Assembly: GCF_021390535.1 (NCBI RefSeq)
Contig: NZ_JAJUXG010000013.1
Coordinates: forward strand, 186,001-250,000
Source of the DNA: Dyadobacter sp. CY312
Lineage (GTDB): Bacteria; Bacteroidota; Bacteroidia; Cytophagales; Spirosomataceae
Direction: 5' to 3'
DNA: 64,000 nucleotides
Under the pieces are notes generated by a model. The model did no database searches and was not told the DNA's origin. It saw only the letters and a list, made by a program, of their open reading frames with translations. The position numbers were made by a program, and so were the translations under genes. The stretch's first letter is position 1, and each line of letters begins with the position of its first letter. Below are positions 8,405 through 17,281 of this stretch, piece after piece.

Positions 8405-9193
8405 ATGGAATTTAATTTTGAAAATGAGTTATCTAGTAAAGTCGCGCTGGTGACCGGTGGAAGCAAAGGCGCAGGGAAAGCGATCACAGAGCGTCTTCTG
8501 AAAGCTGGTGCAAAAGTGATCATTACTGCAAGAAACAAACCCGAAGATGGGGACAATGGTGCCTACTTTATAGCGGCCGATCTGAGCAAACCGGATGGTA
8601 CACAAAAAGTGGTTCACGAAGTGCTTTCTAAGTTTGGAAGGCTGGACATCCTGATCAATAATATGGGTGGTTCTGAAACGCCTGGCGGCGGTTTTGCGGT
8701 GTTGTCCGATGAGGATTGGGAGCTATCATTTCAGACCAATTTACTAGCTCCTGTCCGACTGGACCGCGGTTTTTTGCCGGGAATGATTGCACATGGAGAA
8801 GGTGTGATTATTCATATCGCCTCCATTCAGGCAAAATTGCCTTTGTATGACTCCACACTTCCTTATGCCGCGGCAAAAGCAGCTCTGGTCAATTACAGTA
8901 AAAGTCTCTCGAATGAAGTTTCTCCAAAAGGTGTGCGTGTGCTCACGGTATCGCCAGGCTGGATTATGACGACTGCATCCAGCAGAATGATGGAGCGCAT
9001 TGCCGAAAGCTCGGGAGGAACTGTGGAGCAAGCTGCAAACGGGGTCATGGATGCACTTGGCGGCATTCCCTTCGGCAGAGCGGCCTGGCCACAGGAAGTT
9101 GCAGAGCTTGTCGGTTTTCTGGTGTCACCAAGGGCGGCTTACCTCACCGGCACCGAGTATGTGATCGACGGCGGGACGATACCCACGGTTTAG
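8405..9193 (+). CDS. Short-chain dehydrogenase/reductase (SDR)
   Basis: The 262-residue product is a classical SDR oxidoreductase using NAD(P)H. The Rossmann nucleotide-binding motif is TGGSKGAGKAI (about residues 16-26), the structural NNMGG motif follows near 90, the catalytic Ser is in IHIASIQ, and the active-site YAAAK lies near residue 156. The C-terminus has the usual GTEYVIDGG motif. The N-terminal ARNKPED after the second strand suggests NADPH preference. The start at 8405 is chosen because upstream in-frame starts would overlap the operator palindrome. It is divergent from an HxlR regulator and is followed by a SnoaL-like gene; a role in reducing a reactive carbonyl compound is plausible but inferred. 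Confidence 0.92.
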   Translation: MEFNFENELSSKVALVTGGSKGAGKAITERLLKAGAKVIITARNKPEDGDNGAYFIAADLSKPDGTQKVVHEVLSKFGRLDILINNMGGSETPGGGFAVLSDEDWELSFQTNLLAPVRLDRGFLPGMIAHGEGVIIHIASIQAKLPLYDSTLPYAAAKAALVNYSKSLSNEVSPKGVRVLTVSPGWIMTTASSRMMERIAESSGGTVEQAANGVMDALGGIPFGRAAWPQEVAELVGFLVSPRAAYLTGTEYVIDGGTIPTV

Positions 9194-9261
9194 TTAGCTA
9201 CTACTCAATGTCTTATTTACCATCAAAAGTATTTTCAATCAACATAAATATTTTTATAATC

Positions 9262-9585
9262 ATGAAATTTTCAGAAAATATAGAGGGCTTTATTAAAGCA
9301 CAAAACAACCTGGACACGACAACATTTGCGAATTACTTTACAGAAAACGCAACCGTTTCTGATGAAGGTTTGTCTTACTTAGGTAGAGATGAAATCAAGA
9401 AGTGGATTCAGGAAGCGGGGGAAAAATATCAGATGCAGTCGAAACCAATTGATTTCCAGCAAACCGGCTCAAAAGGGAAACTTACAGTAGAAGTGTCCGG
9501 TACATTCCCCGGAAGTCCGGCTGTGATGGAATATCACTTCGAACTAAATGACGCGCTAATCAGCTCATTAAAGATTACAGGTTAA
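9262..9585 (+). CDS. SnoaL/NTF2-like small protein
   Basis: This 107-residue protein has the cone-shaped NTF2/SnoaL-like fold pattern: an N-terminal helix pair (NIEGFIKAQNNLDTTTFANYF), ATVSDEGLSYLGRDEIKKWI, then strands ending in VMEYHFELNDALISSLKI. The family includes polyketide cyclases, isomerases and many uncharacterised proteins induced by stress. The ATG at 9262 is chosen over 9208 because the domain begins immediately and the extra residues look like leader sequence. It lies 68 bp after the dehydrogenase on the same strand and could be co-transcribed with it. Confidence 0.8.
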   Translation: MKFSENIEGFIKAQNNLDTTTFANYFTENATVSDEGLSYLGRDEIKKWIQEAGEKYQMQSKPIDFQQTGSKGKLTVEVSGTFPGSPAVMEYHFELNDALISSLKITG

Positions 9586-9629
9586 GTAGACACCAGTGAA
9601 GCAAAATTGTATTTCGGACTATGAGCTAA

Positions 9630-9659
9630 TGCGTCATCCGGGTTAAAACGGGTGACGCA
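9630..9659. terminator. Hairpin between convergent genes
   Basis: TGCGTCATCCG (9630-9640) pairs with CGGGTGACGCA (9649-9659) with one G-T pair. It lies between the SnoaL-like gene and the convergent HxlR gene. No T-run follows on either side, so termination is plausible but not certain. Confidence 0.4.
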
Positions 9660-9694
9660 CCATCCGCTTTCCGGGGCAACTTTTTGAATCCGCT

Positions 9695-10093
9695 CTAAAC
9701 TTCTTCGCTTTGCAGTACCAACTCCGGGTCTTTATGAAGTCCCCCAATGATCCTTTCTCTGTGGCTCATGCCGAAAACCCGAAGGGACTCAATAATCTCA
9801 TCGAGGCAGCTGCTGTATTCTGTTAATTCATAGGTCACAGAAACCGGTACGGTATCGAATACCTTGCGTGTTACGAATTCGTTTTGCTCCAAATCTCTCA
9901 ACTCCTTCGACAATACCCTCGGCGTGATATCCTTCAACTCCCGCTGGATCTCTTTAAACCGTTTGGGGCCACCTGCCAGTGCGACGATAAGCGGTAATTT
10001 CCATTTTCCGTTCAAAACATACAATGCGTCCCGAACTGCACCAATACTTTGATTGCAGGTTTCGATGGTGTGAATCGGCTTTTTCATTCCCAT
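9695..10093 (-). CDS. HxlR-family transcriptional regulator (third of three)
   Basis: This 132-residue winged-helix protein has the HxlR signatures CNQSIGAVRDALYVLNGKWK, RFKEIQRELKDITPRVLSKE and SVTYELTEYSSCL. A cysteine at the family N-terminal position (residue 13) and a second one in the wing region (SSCLDE) could sense electrophiles. It has a C-terminal extension of about 20 residues (HKDPELVLQSEEV) compared with the other two HxlR proteins of this region. A perfect 34-bp palindrome lies 12 bp upstream of its start and in front of the divergent YceI gene, which marks likely autoregulation and control of that gene. Confidence 0.92.
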   Translation of the reverse strand: MGMKKPIHTIETCNQSIGAVRDALYVLNGKWKLPLIVALAGGPKRFKEIQRELKDITPRVLSKELRDLEQNEFVTRKVFDTVPVSVTYELTEYSSCLDEIIESLRVFGMSHRERIIGGLHKDPELVLQSEEV

Positions 10094-10105
10094 TTCTTAT
10101 TTAAG

Positions 10106-10139
10106 GTATACAAAAGGATACCGGTATCCTTTTGTATAC
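10106..10139. promoter_or_regulatory. Perfect 34-bp palindrome, HxlR operator candidate
   Basis: Two 17-base arms, GTATACAAAAGGATACC (10106-10122) and its exact reverse complement (10123-10139), meet without a spacer. It lies 12 bp upstream of the third HxlR gene and about 210 bp upstream of yceI. The nested GTATAC and GGATACC/GGTATCC repeats suggest two dimers could bind. Confidence 0.7.
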
Positions 10140-10347
10140 TAATATATAATGCATAGCAAATGTATCTAATTTTGACCCGCCAAACAAGTACTTCCGTGAA
10201 CAGAAGCGTTGATGAAATCGCTAAGCAACAACCGAGTCAGGTTGTTAAAATTTCAGACTCGTTAAACTGATAAAAACATTAAAAATAGCTTTCAAACCGA
10301 TAGTACGGCCAATAAATAGTTAACTCAAACAATTAAATTCATTTAAA

Positions 10348-10881
10348 ATGTCAAAGACAATTTGGAATGTAGATGCGTTACATTCAGAAGTACTCTTCAA
10401 GGTAAAACACCTTGTTATCTCAACAGTTACGGGATCTTTTAAGTCTTTCAGCGGCAGCGCCCTTACCGAAGGAGATCAGTTTGAAAATGCGGCGATCGAA
10501 TTTACGATTGATGTCAATAGTGTGGATACGGGTCAGCCGGGAAGAGACGAGCATTTACGCAATGCAGATTTTTTTGAAGTGGAAACCTATCCGCAGTTCA
10601 CGTTTGTATCAACAGCTTTTACTAAAACGAAAGGAGATATTTATAAGCTGACAGGTAACCTCACCATTAAAGGAATTACAAAAGAGGTTGAACTGGAAGC
10701 CGAATATGGAGGAACTGAAAGGGATCCCTGGGGCAATACAAAAGTAGGATTTGAAGTGACCGGCACAATCGACAGAAAGGATTTCAATGTAACTTTCAAT
10801 TCGCTGACAGAAACGGGCGGATTAGCATTGGGAGAAAAAATCAAGATCGTTGCAAACATTCAGCTTGCGAAACAAGTATAG
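10348..10881 (+). CDS. YceI-family protein
   Basis: This 177-residue protein is a complete YceI domain, a lipocalin-like beta-barrel that binds isoprenoid-type lipids such as polyprenols or quinones in characterised members. The family start TIWNVDALHSEVLFKVKHLVIS, the FENAAIEFTIDVNSVDTG strand pair and the NLTIKGITKEVELE segment are all present. Unlike many relatives it has no signal peptide, so it is predicted to be cytoplasmic. It is divergent from the third HxlR gene. YceI proteins next to HxlR regulators are a frequent pairing in Bacteroidota, which supports a role in quinone or electrophile stress; that role is an inference. A TAATTTTG box at 10167-10174 is a possible -7 element. Confidence 0.92.
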   Translation: MSKTIWNVDALHSEVLFKVKHLVISTVTGSFKSFSGSALTEGDQFENAAIEFTIDVNSVDTGQPGRDEHLRNADFFEVETYPQFTFVSTAFTKTKGDIYKLTGNLTIKGITKEVELEAEYGGTERDPWGNTKVGFEVTGTIDRKDFNVTFNSLTETGGLALGEKIKIVANIQLAKQV

Positions 10882-10885
10882 AAAA

Positions 10886-10921
10886 GAAAAGCGTACCGTA
10901 TTACAGCGGTGCGCTTTTTTC
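10886..10921 (+). terminator. Rho-independent terminator after yceI
   Basis: AAGCGTACCG (10889-10898) pairs with CGGTGCGCTT with one G-T pair and is followed by a run of T. It starts a few bases after the stop codon. Confidence 0.8.
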
Positions 10922-11094
10922 AAATGCGGTTGTCTGCCCGCTTAAATCACTATGCGGCAAGACCGACTTTAATTACCTTGTCCTGAGCCGTTTGATAACA
11001 AGGACACTTACCAGCCCTCCTAAAGCATAGTACGCACATGTAATTGGTGCTTGCCCCATGTATATTAGCCGATCACAGCATCGGGCGAAAGTGT

Positions 11095-13308
11095 TTAAAT
11101 TTCACCAGAACCGACGCCCAGTACCGGCAGGGAAATCACCGCAATAGTTCCGCGCTGTTCAGGACCTTCCTCTACCGAGAAACTTGCTGAACCCGGATAC
11201 TGTAAATTTAGCAGCTTGATCCTTTCTCGGATGGATTTTAAACCTATCGATTTTTCTTTGACTACGTTAACCAGCGTTTTATTAGAGGTACTATTTAAAC
11301 CAATGCCGTTGTCGGACACCTTAATGATAAGGGTTTGTTCCAACTGCTCCATGGTCACTGAAATGTGCGCATCAGTTATTGCCTGACCGATGATGCCATG
11401 CAAAATAGCATTTTCGATCAACGGCTGGATCAACATCGGAGGTAGCAAAATCGTGCTTAAAGATATTTCAGGTGCATGCTCAAAGCTGTATGTAAAGGAA
11501 TTATTGTAACGCATTGCTTCCAGTTCTGTATACAAGCGTAAAGCTTTCCATTCCTTATCTGCCGGAATCAAACTTTTGATGGAATTTTCCAGAATCAAAC
11601 GGCTCAGCGAAGCAAATTTTTGTACCAATCTGGAAGCTGTTCTTTTGTCATTATCCATGATATACGACTCAATAGAGTTGAGTACGTTAAAAATAAAATG
11701 GGGATTCATTTGCGAACGAATTGCGCGCAATTCACTTTCTGACAATTGATACTGGTGTTCCAGTTTCAGGTTATTCTGTTCGGCTTCCCGAAGTTGAAGT
11801 GTGTTCGCAAATTTCAGCTTCCTGATCCTCGAAAGATTTAGTAAATATATCAATACTGTTAACAGCGAGACTATTGCCAAAATCCCGTAGAGCCAAAGTT
11901 GCCTTATTTCAAGCTGGTCGAACTTCTGTTGCTGAGAAAGAAGATTCAGCTTGTTTGACTGTAATTTTTCATTGTTTTGAGAAATAATAAGCTGCTTTTG
12001 CTTTTCCTCACTGACTAATTTTTCGTTTTCAAGAAGTGCTTTTTGTAATGCTGTTTGTTGTAAACCTTTTTGCAGTTCGGCGCGGTTCAGGGCCAGTTGT
12101 AATTGCTGTTGTTTCAATTGCCCCTCTGCCAAAATTTGCTTTTCCCGGTAAACCGCCTCCGTTTTGTCGAATTCATATTGCATACCCATTCGGGTAATTT
12201 CATTTTTCTTCTCGTCGTTTAGAATGCTGTCGGAAGTCACTTTATAAAGTTTGTAGTAGTTAAAAGCACTATCGGGCATATTCATCGCCGTGTAAACTTC
12301 ACTCAAACCCAGACTTGCAGCTCTTTTAAGATCTGCAACATCCACTTCGCGGGCAATTTTTAATGCATTGAGGGCATAAGATTTTGCCTTTATATAGTCA
12401 TGTTTCTGAAAATAGGCGTCCGAGAAGTTCTGATAGTTAAACCCAAGGCTCTTTTTATTATTGATTTTCTCATTAACGGCTATGGCTTTGGTGCCATAGG
12501 TTAGAGCAAGATCCGGCTGGCGCAGTTCACTGTAATAACCTGAAAGATTACCATTTTCACGTGCAGCAGTACGTATATCTCCGGTTGAATCTGCAATTTG
12601 CAAAGCTTGCTTACTGTATTTTATGGCTTCATGAAGATTTTTGTTTTTCATGTGCAGAATAGCAAAGTTGCTCAATACATGTGTCTGGCCCAGAGTGTGC
12701 TTGTATTTTTTGAAAATAGGCAAGGCTTTTTCATAGTTCTTCAAGGCCTGATCATAGTCACGCATTTCGGTATGAACAATGCCAATATTCACCAACACAA
12801 TTGCCGCATTAAGCTCATTTTTTAGCTTTTCCTGCATTTTAAGTGCTGGCAAAAAGTATTTCAATGCTTCGGAAAATTTGGATTGCGTCATATAAACCAA
12901 ACCAATGTTTGCTAATCCAGCAGCAATACCGACCTCGTGATTGATGGACTTATCAACGGACAAACCGTTATTGTATGATTCCAAAGCTTCTGGATGTCGC
13001 GAAAGATACATCATAATGGCTGCCTTACTCCGATGTGCGCCGGAGACACTTTTTTTGTCTTTGATATTGTTCTGGAACGCAAGAACCTCATCCGGGTATT
13101 GAAGCGCCTGTTTGGGGTTCAGCTTCATGGTTTCCGCTGCCAGAAGTAACAGCAGCTCAGCTCTCCTGTCATCCTGCTGTGGCTGGTTTTTCAGGAGTGA
13201 TGAAAGGGAATCAATTTTGCTATTTTGCGCATAACAGGCAACAGCGCCAGGCAGGATTAGCAGTACAAAGAGGAGGGTAATTTTCAAAAAAATTGCTGAC
13301 CGGTACAT
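11095..13308 (-). CDS. TPR-containing LytS-type sensor histidine kinase, copy A
   Basis: The 737-residue protein has a signal sequence (1-28, ending ACYAQ), six to eight tetratricopeptide repeats (about 60-360) that would lie in the periplasm, a glutamine-rich coiled coil (about 385-465), one transmembrane helix (about 471-492), a LytS-type phosphoacceptor domain with MNPHFIFNVLNSIESYI (His537) and a HATPase domain (N box LIENAILHG near 630; G box SDNGIGLN; IGLKSIRERI). The start at 13308 is used because copy B begins at exactly the same residue. The C-terminal 368 residues differ from copy B at only 7 positions, while the TPR part is clearly diverged. The natural partner is a LytTR response regulator, and one is encoded at 17282. 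Confidence 0.93.
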   Translation of the reverse strand: MYRSAIFLKITLLFVLLILPGAVACYAQNSKIDSLSSLLKNQPQQDDRRAELLLLLAAETMKLNPKQALQYPDEVLAFQNNIKDKKSVSGAHRSKAAIMMYLSRHPEALESYNNGLSVDKSINHEVGIAAGLANIGLVYMTQSKFSEALKYFLPALKMQEKLKNELNAAIVLVNIGIVHTEMRDYDQALKNYEKALPIFKKYKHTLGQTHVLSNFAILHMKNKNLHEAIKYSKQALQIADSTGDIRTAARENGNLSGYYSELRQPDLALTYGTKAIAVNEKINNKKSLGFNYQNFSDAYFQKHDYIKAKSYALNALKIAREVDVADLKRAASLGLSEVYTAMNMPDSAFNYYKLYKVTSDSILNDEKKNEITRMGMQYEFDKTEAVYREKQILAEGQLKQQQLQLALNRAELQKGLQQTALQKALLENEKLVSEEKQKQLIISQNNEKLQSNKLNLLSQQQKFDQLEIRQLWLYGILAIVSLLTVLIYLLNLSRIRKLKFANTLQLREAEQNNLKLEHQYQLSESELRAIRSQMNPHFIFNVLNSIESYIMDNDKRTASRLVQKFASLSRLILENSIKSLIPADKEWKALRLYTELEAMRYNNSFTYSFEHAPEISLSTILLPPMLIQPLIENAILHGIIGQAITDAHISVTMEQLEQTLIIKVSDNGIGLNSTSNKTLVNVVKEKSIGLKSIRERIKLLNLQYPGSASFSVEEGPEQRGTIAVISLPVLGVGSGEI

Positions 13309-13583
13309 CTGTATGGCGTTGGGTATGTGTATGATATCACCAAGGTTAAAGATAAAAAATTTTGTAGAGTATTGGCAGCCTTTCAATAACCCTAACTACC
13401 ACTCCACTGGTTTAAACCCTTCGTTCAATCAATCCGGATTCTGGTAGTAAATCAACAGCTCATTAAATGTCCTGTCACATCAGTTTTCGGGCTGAATCGC
13501 TGCTATTTGCCAGCATTTTCACTTCACTCATAGTCCGGCATTCTCCATTTATGTAAGACGATCACAGCATCGGGGCAAAGTGT

Positions 13584-15797
13584 TTAAATTTCACCAGAAC
13601 CGACGCCCAGTACCGGCAGGGAAATCACCGCAATAGTTCCGCGCTGTTCAGGACCTTCATCCACCGAGAAACTTGCTGAACCCGGATACTGTAAATTTAG
13701 CAGCTTGATCCTTTCTCGGATGGATTTTAAACCTATCGATTTTTCTTTGACTACGTTAACCAGCGTTTTATTAGAGGTCCTATTTAAACCAATGCCGTTG
13801 TCGGACACCTTAATGATAAGGGTTTGTTCTGACTGCACCATGGTCACTGAAATGTGCGCATCAGTTATTGCCTGACCGATGATGCCATGCAAAATAGCAT
13901 TTTCGATCAACGGCTGGATTAACATCGGAGGTAGCAAAATCGTGCTTAAAGATATTTCCGGTGCATGCTCAAAGCTGTATGTAAAGGAATTATTGTAACG
14001 CATTGCTTCCAGTTCTGTGTACAAGCGTAAAGCTTTCCATTCCTTATCTGCGGGGATCAAACTTTTGATCGAATTTTCCAGAATCAAACGGCTCAGTGAA
14101 GCAAATTTTTGTACCAATCTGGAAGCCGTTCTTTTGTCGTTGTCCATGATGTACGACTCAATAGAATTCAGCACATTAAAAATGAAATGGGGATTCATTT
14201 GCGAACGAATTGCGCGCAATTCACTTTCTGACAATTGATACTGGTGTTCCAGTTTCAGGTTATTCTGTTCGGCTTCCCGAAGTTGAAGTGTGCTGGCAAA
14301 TTTCAGCTTCCTGATCCTGGAAAGATTTAGTAAATATATCAATACTGTTAACAGCGAGACTATTGCCAAAATCCCGTAGAGCCAAAGTTGCCTTATTTCA
14401 AGCTGGTCGAACCTCTGTTGCTGAGAAAGAAGATTCAGCTTATTTGACTGTAATTTTTCATTGTTTTGAGAAATAATCAGCTGTTTTTGTTTTTCCTCAC
14501 TGACTAATTTTTCGTTTTCAAGAAGTGCTTTTTGTAATGCTGTTTGTTGCAAACCTCTTTGCAGTTCGGCGCGGTTCAGGGCCAGTTGTAATTGCTGTTG
14601 TTTCAATTGCCCCTCTGCCAAAATTTGCTTTTCCCGGTAAACCGCCTCCGTTTTGTCGAATTCATATTGCATACCCATTCGGGTAATCTCATTTTTCTTT
14701 TGATCATTACTGATACTATCTCCATACTCTTTATACATTTTATAATAGCGAAATGCGCTGTCCGGCATATTGAGTGCGGTATATACTTCGCTCAGACCCA
14801 GACTGGCATCCCTTTTCAGGTCGGTCACATTAACTTCCTGTCCTATTTTCAGTGCATTTAGCGCATAGGATTTAGAAAGTGCATAATTCTTCTTTTGGTA
14901 ATAGGCATCTGAGAAATTTTGATAATTAAATCCCAGGCTTTTTATATTATTAATTTTCTCATTTTTCTGGATCGCTATTGAACCATATTTTAAAGCCTGA
15001 TCCGGCTGGCGTTGTTTACTGTAATAGCCGGAAAGATTGCCGTTTTCACGGGCACTTATCCTTGTATTCCCTATTGAATCACCTATTTGGATAGCAAGTT
15101 TGCTGTATTTAATGGCCTCATCTAAATTATTCATTTTGGAATGAACGATACCAATATTTCCCAATGTATTTGCCTGACCAACAAAATGTTTGTATTTCTT
15201 AAAAACAGATAAAGCACGCTGATAATGACTCATTGCCTCCTTATAGTCCCCCATCTCAGTATAAACAATTCCGGCATTGGTCAACATAATGCCGACATAG
15301 AGCTCATTTTTTAATTCCTCCTGCTTTTTGAGAGCTTGCAGAAAGTATTTGAGTGCTTCGGGAAACTTACCTTGTGTCATATACACGATACCAATGTTCC
15401 CCAGCGCTGCACCTATTCCTACCTCATTTTTCAGAATTTTATCAACTGTAATTGCCCTATTGTATGACTCCAAAGATTCTGGAAATCTTGACAGGTACAA
15501 AAAGATACCCGCCTTTGTCCGGTGAGCGCTGGCTACATAGTTTTTGTTTTTGATGGCATTTTGAAAAGAAAGAACTTCATCCGCATGCGGGAGGCCCTGC
15601 TTGGGATCGAATTTCATCCCCTCTGTTGCCAGAAGTAACAGCAGCTCAGCCCGCTTGTCATCCTGCTTTGGATGGCTTTTTAGTAGCAGTGAGAGGGAAT
15701 CTATCTTATAACTTTGAGCATAACAAGCAACAGTGCCAGGCAGGATGAGCAGTATAAAGAAGAGGCTAATTTTCAAAAAAATTGCTGACCGGTACAT
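13584..15797 (-). CDS. TPR-containing LytS-type sensor histidine kinase, copy B
   Basis: This protein has the same length (737) and architecture as copy A: signal peptide, periplasmic TPR array, coiled coil, one membrane helix, LytS-type His kinase with His537 in MNPHFIFN, and HATPase. Relative to copy A the kinase half is almost identical (R for K in the coiled coil twice, S for N, V and S in VQSEQT, R for S after GIGLN, D for E near the end), but roughly a third of the TPR residues differ. The upstream region is also duplicated. The two genes are in tandem with 275 bp between them. The pair probably answers different signals through the same output. Confidence 0.93.
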   Translation of the reverse strand: MYRSAIFLKISLFFILLILPGTVACYAQSYKIDSLSLLLKSHPKQDDKRAELLLLLATEGMKFDPKQGLPHADEVLSFQNAIKNKNYVASAHRTKAGIFLYLSRFPESLESYNRAITVDKILKNEVGIGAALGNIGIVYMTQGKFPEALKYFLQALKKQEELKNELYVGIMLTNAGIVYTEMGDYKEAMSHYQRALSVFKKYKHFVGQANTLGNIGIVHSKMNNLDEAIKYSKLAIQIGDSIGNTRISARENGNLSGYYSKQRQPDQALKYGSIAIQKNEKINNIKSLGFNYQNFSDAYYQKKNYALSKSYALNALKIGQEVNVTDLKRDASLGLSEVYTALNMPDSAFRYYKMYKEYGDSISNDQKKNEITRMGMQYEFDKTEAVYREKQILAEGQLKQQQLQLALNRAELQRGLQQTALQKALLENEKLVSEEKQKQLIISQNNEKLQSNKLNLLSQQQRFDQLEIRQLWLYGILAIVSLLTVLIYLLNLSRIRKLKFASTLQLREAEQNNLKLEHQYQLSESELRAIRSQMNPHFIFNVLNSIESYIMDNDKRTASRLVQKFASLSRLILENSIKSLIPADKEWKALRLYTELEAMRYNNSFTYSFEHAPEISLSTILLPPMLIQPLIENAILHGIIGQAITDAHISVTMVQSEQTLIIKVSDNGIGLNRTSNKTLVNVVKEKSIGLKSIRERIKLLNLQYPGSASFSVDEGPEQRGTIAVISLPVLGVGSGEI

Positions 15798-15845
15798 CTG
15801 TATGGCGTTGGGTATGTGTATGATATCACCAAGGTTAAAGGTAAA

Positions 15846-16195
15846 AATATTTAATAGACTATTGACAGCCTTTCAATAACCCAAACTACCACTCCACTGG
15901 TTTAAACACCTGGTTCAATCAATGCGGATTCCAGCATAAAATAAGTGGCTGCTTTAATGTCCCGTCACACCAGTTTTCGGACTGAATGGCCGCTATTTAA
16001 CAGCATTTTTACTTCACTCATAGTCCGGTACTGTTCACTAACTAAAAGGCACACTTCAATCAGTGTCATAAAATATCATTTAAAAGGAATCTAAGTTTGA
16101 TTCATCGAATTAGCGGTAGATATCCTTTAAAAGTATCTCCACGGCAATAAACAGGACACTTACTTTTTCTTAAACAACTTTCAAAACGTAAAATC
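15846..16195. other. Intergenic region upstream of kinase B and of the lipoprotein gene
   Basis: About 350 bp without a supported gene between divergent genes. The left half is the duplicated upstream region of the kinases. The right half holds a short element at 16033-16062 (GTTCACTAACTAAAA then CTTCAATCA-GTGTC) that recurs at 18403-18438. No clear -7 box was found. Confidence 0.5.
16033..16062 (+). repeat. Short repeated upstream element, copy 1
   Basis: GTTCACTAACTAAAA at 16033-16047 is followed by CTTCAATCA and TGTC at fixed distance. The same arrangement recurs at 18403-18438, upstream of the outer-membrane barrel gene. It is a candidate binding site of the LytTR regulator encoded between the two copies, but that is only suggested by position. 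Confidence 0.4.
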
Positions 16196-16864
16196 ATGAA
16201 AAATCTAATCAACATCTGTAAAATGCTTCCGGTACTAATATTGGTATTAAGCAGTTGCAAAGAAAAATCAGCAGATCCGGTAAGCACAGAGATTACAACC
16301 AACGATCTTACCAATTATTACCTGGTAGCAGAGCATAAAACGGGCGGCAACAGATTGGCGATTATGTCTTTTACCAAGGAAGGAGATGTCGTAAAGTCCT
16401 CTGCACATTTGCAAGGAGCACTAAGAATTAACGAGGTAAAGGTTGAAAATTCTACTTTTAAGTTTGACTACAACTCAAATGGGGAGTCTGTTTATACTTT
16501 TACCCTGAGAAAGGACGCCAGCGGAAATCTACAACTGCAATCCTACGACTTTACTTACAAAGGAGCTGCCAACCAACTGAGCCAGGCCACACTGGTTAAA
16601 AAAACAGATGCGCTTCCAATTATGAACAAAACATATTGGATAGAAACGCTTGGTTTTAAAATTGAAATGGACGGCAGTCAACAAGTACTACAATGGATTG
16701 ATGGCAAACGTTATGCGTCTTATACTTTGGATAATTATGGATTCAAAACCAATAAAGATGAGTACATGGGTGTAGTGGTTCCGAGCTGGAATTTTAATGG
16801 TAAAAATGTTGCAGGCATGCTGGTAGAATCCGGAGACCAGGTCGTATTGGGAATTTCCAAATAA
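16196..16864 (+). CDS. Hypothetical lipoprotein
   Basis: This 222-residue protein is exported by an SPII signal (MLPVLILVLSSCKEK, Cys at about residue 21). The remainder is rich in beta strands with alternating hydrophobic residues, without a recognised domain. Two halves may be related, each with a LTNYYLVAEHK or MNKTYWIETLG type start. I cannot assign a function. It is transcribed away from kinase B and lies between the kinase pair and the LytTR regulator. Confidence 0.8.
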   Translation: MKNLINICKMLPVLILVLSSCKEKSADPVSTEITTNDLTNYYLVAEHKTGGNRLAIMSFTKEGDVVKSSAHLQGALRINEVKVENSTFKFDYNSNGESVYTFTLRKDASGNLQLQSYDFTYKGAANQLSQATLVKKTDALPIMNKTYWIETLGFKIEMDGSQQVLQWIDGKRYASYTLDNYGFKTNKDEYMGVVVPSWNFNGKNVAGMLVESGDQVVLGISK

Positions 16865-17077
16865 AGAAGGGATTTGATTATGGAATAAAGGGATGGAAAA
16901 GAAACCGTTCCTTTATCCAACAATCTAAATTCCTGAAAATATCTAATTCTTCTACGATAGTAGCACCTTTTAAGGTTGAGTTCAAAAATCTTCGCCTGAT
17001 CATTAAGACAAGGGTAAGCGCATTTAAAGATTTATTGGAAAGCTTATTTTTTTGTGTTTTGTCCACCGCATCGGCGA

Positions 17078-17181
17078 ACCCACCCCGCCCTTTCGGGCAC
17101 CGCGCGGCGGACCGCCCCTCCAAGGAGGGGGTTGGCATCCGATTCCCCTCCTTGGAGGGGTGCCCGAGGGGCGGGGTGGGT
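17078..17181. mobile_element. MITE-like GC-rich inverted repeat
   Basis: The left arm (17078-17130) holds CCCACCCCGCCC, TTTCGGGCACC and CCCCTCCAAGGAGGGG; the right arm (17145-17180) holds CCCCTCCTTGGAGGGG, TGCCCGAGGGG and CGGGGTGGG, its reverse complement. The left arm carries about 17 extra bases (GCGCGGCGGACCG). The element is far more GC-rich than its surroundings and has no coding capacity. It resembles short non-autonomous palindromic elements found in many genomes. The flanks 16865-17077 and 17182-17281 contain no supported gene. Confidence 0.65.
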
Positions 17182-17281
17182 ATGTCACATATTACAGAAG
17201 CCGAAATGAGTTTACCTGCAAAATGCCGATGAGTTGCGTATAAGGAATAAATAACCCAAATTGAACTATAAAACCCGAACC

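Larger units (their letters stand above)
11070..16030. repeat. Tandem duplication of about 2.5 kb (kinase gene plus flanks)
   Basis: The unit at 11070-13545 is repeated at 13559-16030. Near-identity covers 11070-12212 against 13559-14700 (kinase half and 3' flank) and about 13280-13356 against 15769-15845 (5' end and upstream bases), with weaker identity through the upstream regions (shared CCACTCCACTGGTTTAAAC). The middle segment coding for the TPR domain is strongly diverged. Confidence 0.9.

Noticed and set aside
10973..11059. 28-codon minus-strand peptide with hydrophobic centre (GGLVSVLVIKRLRTR end)
   Set aside because: Too short and without terminator or conserved context to be called; it may be a remnant.
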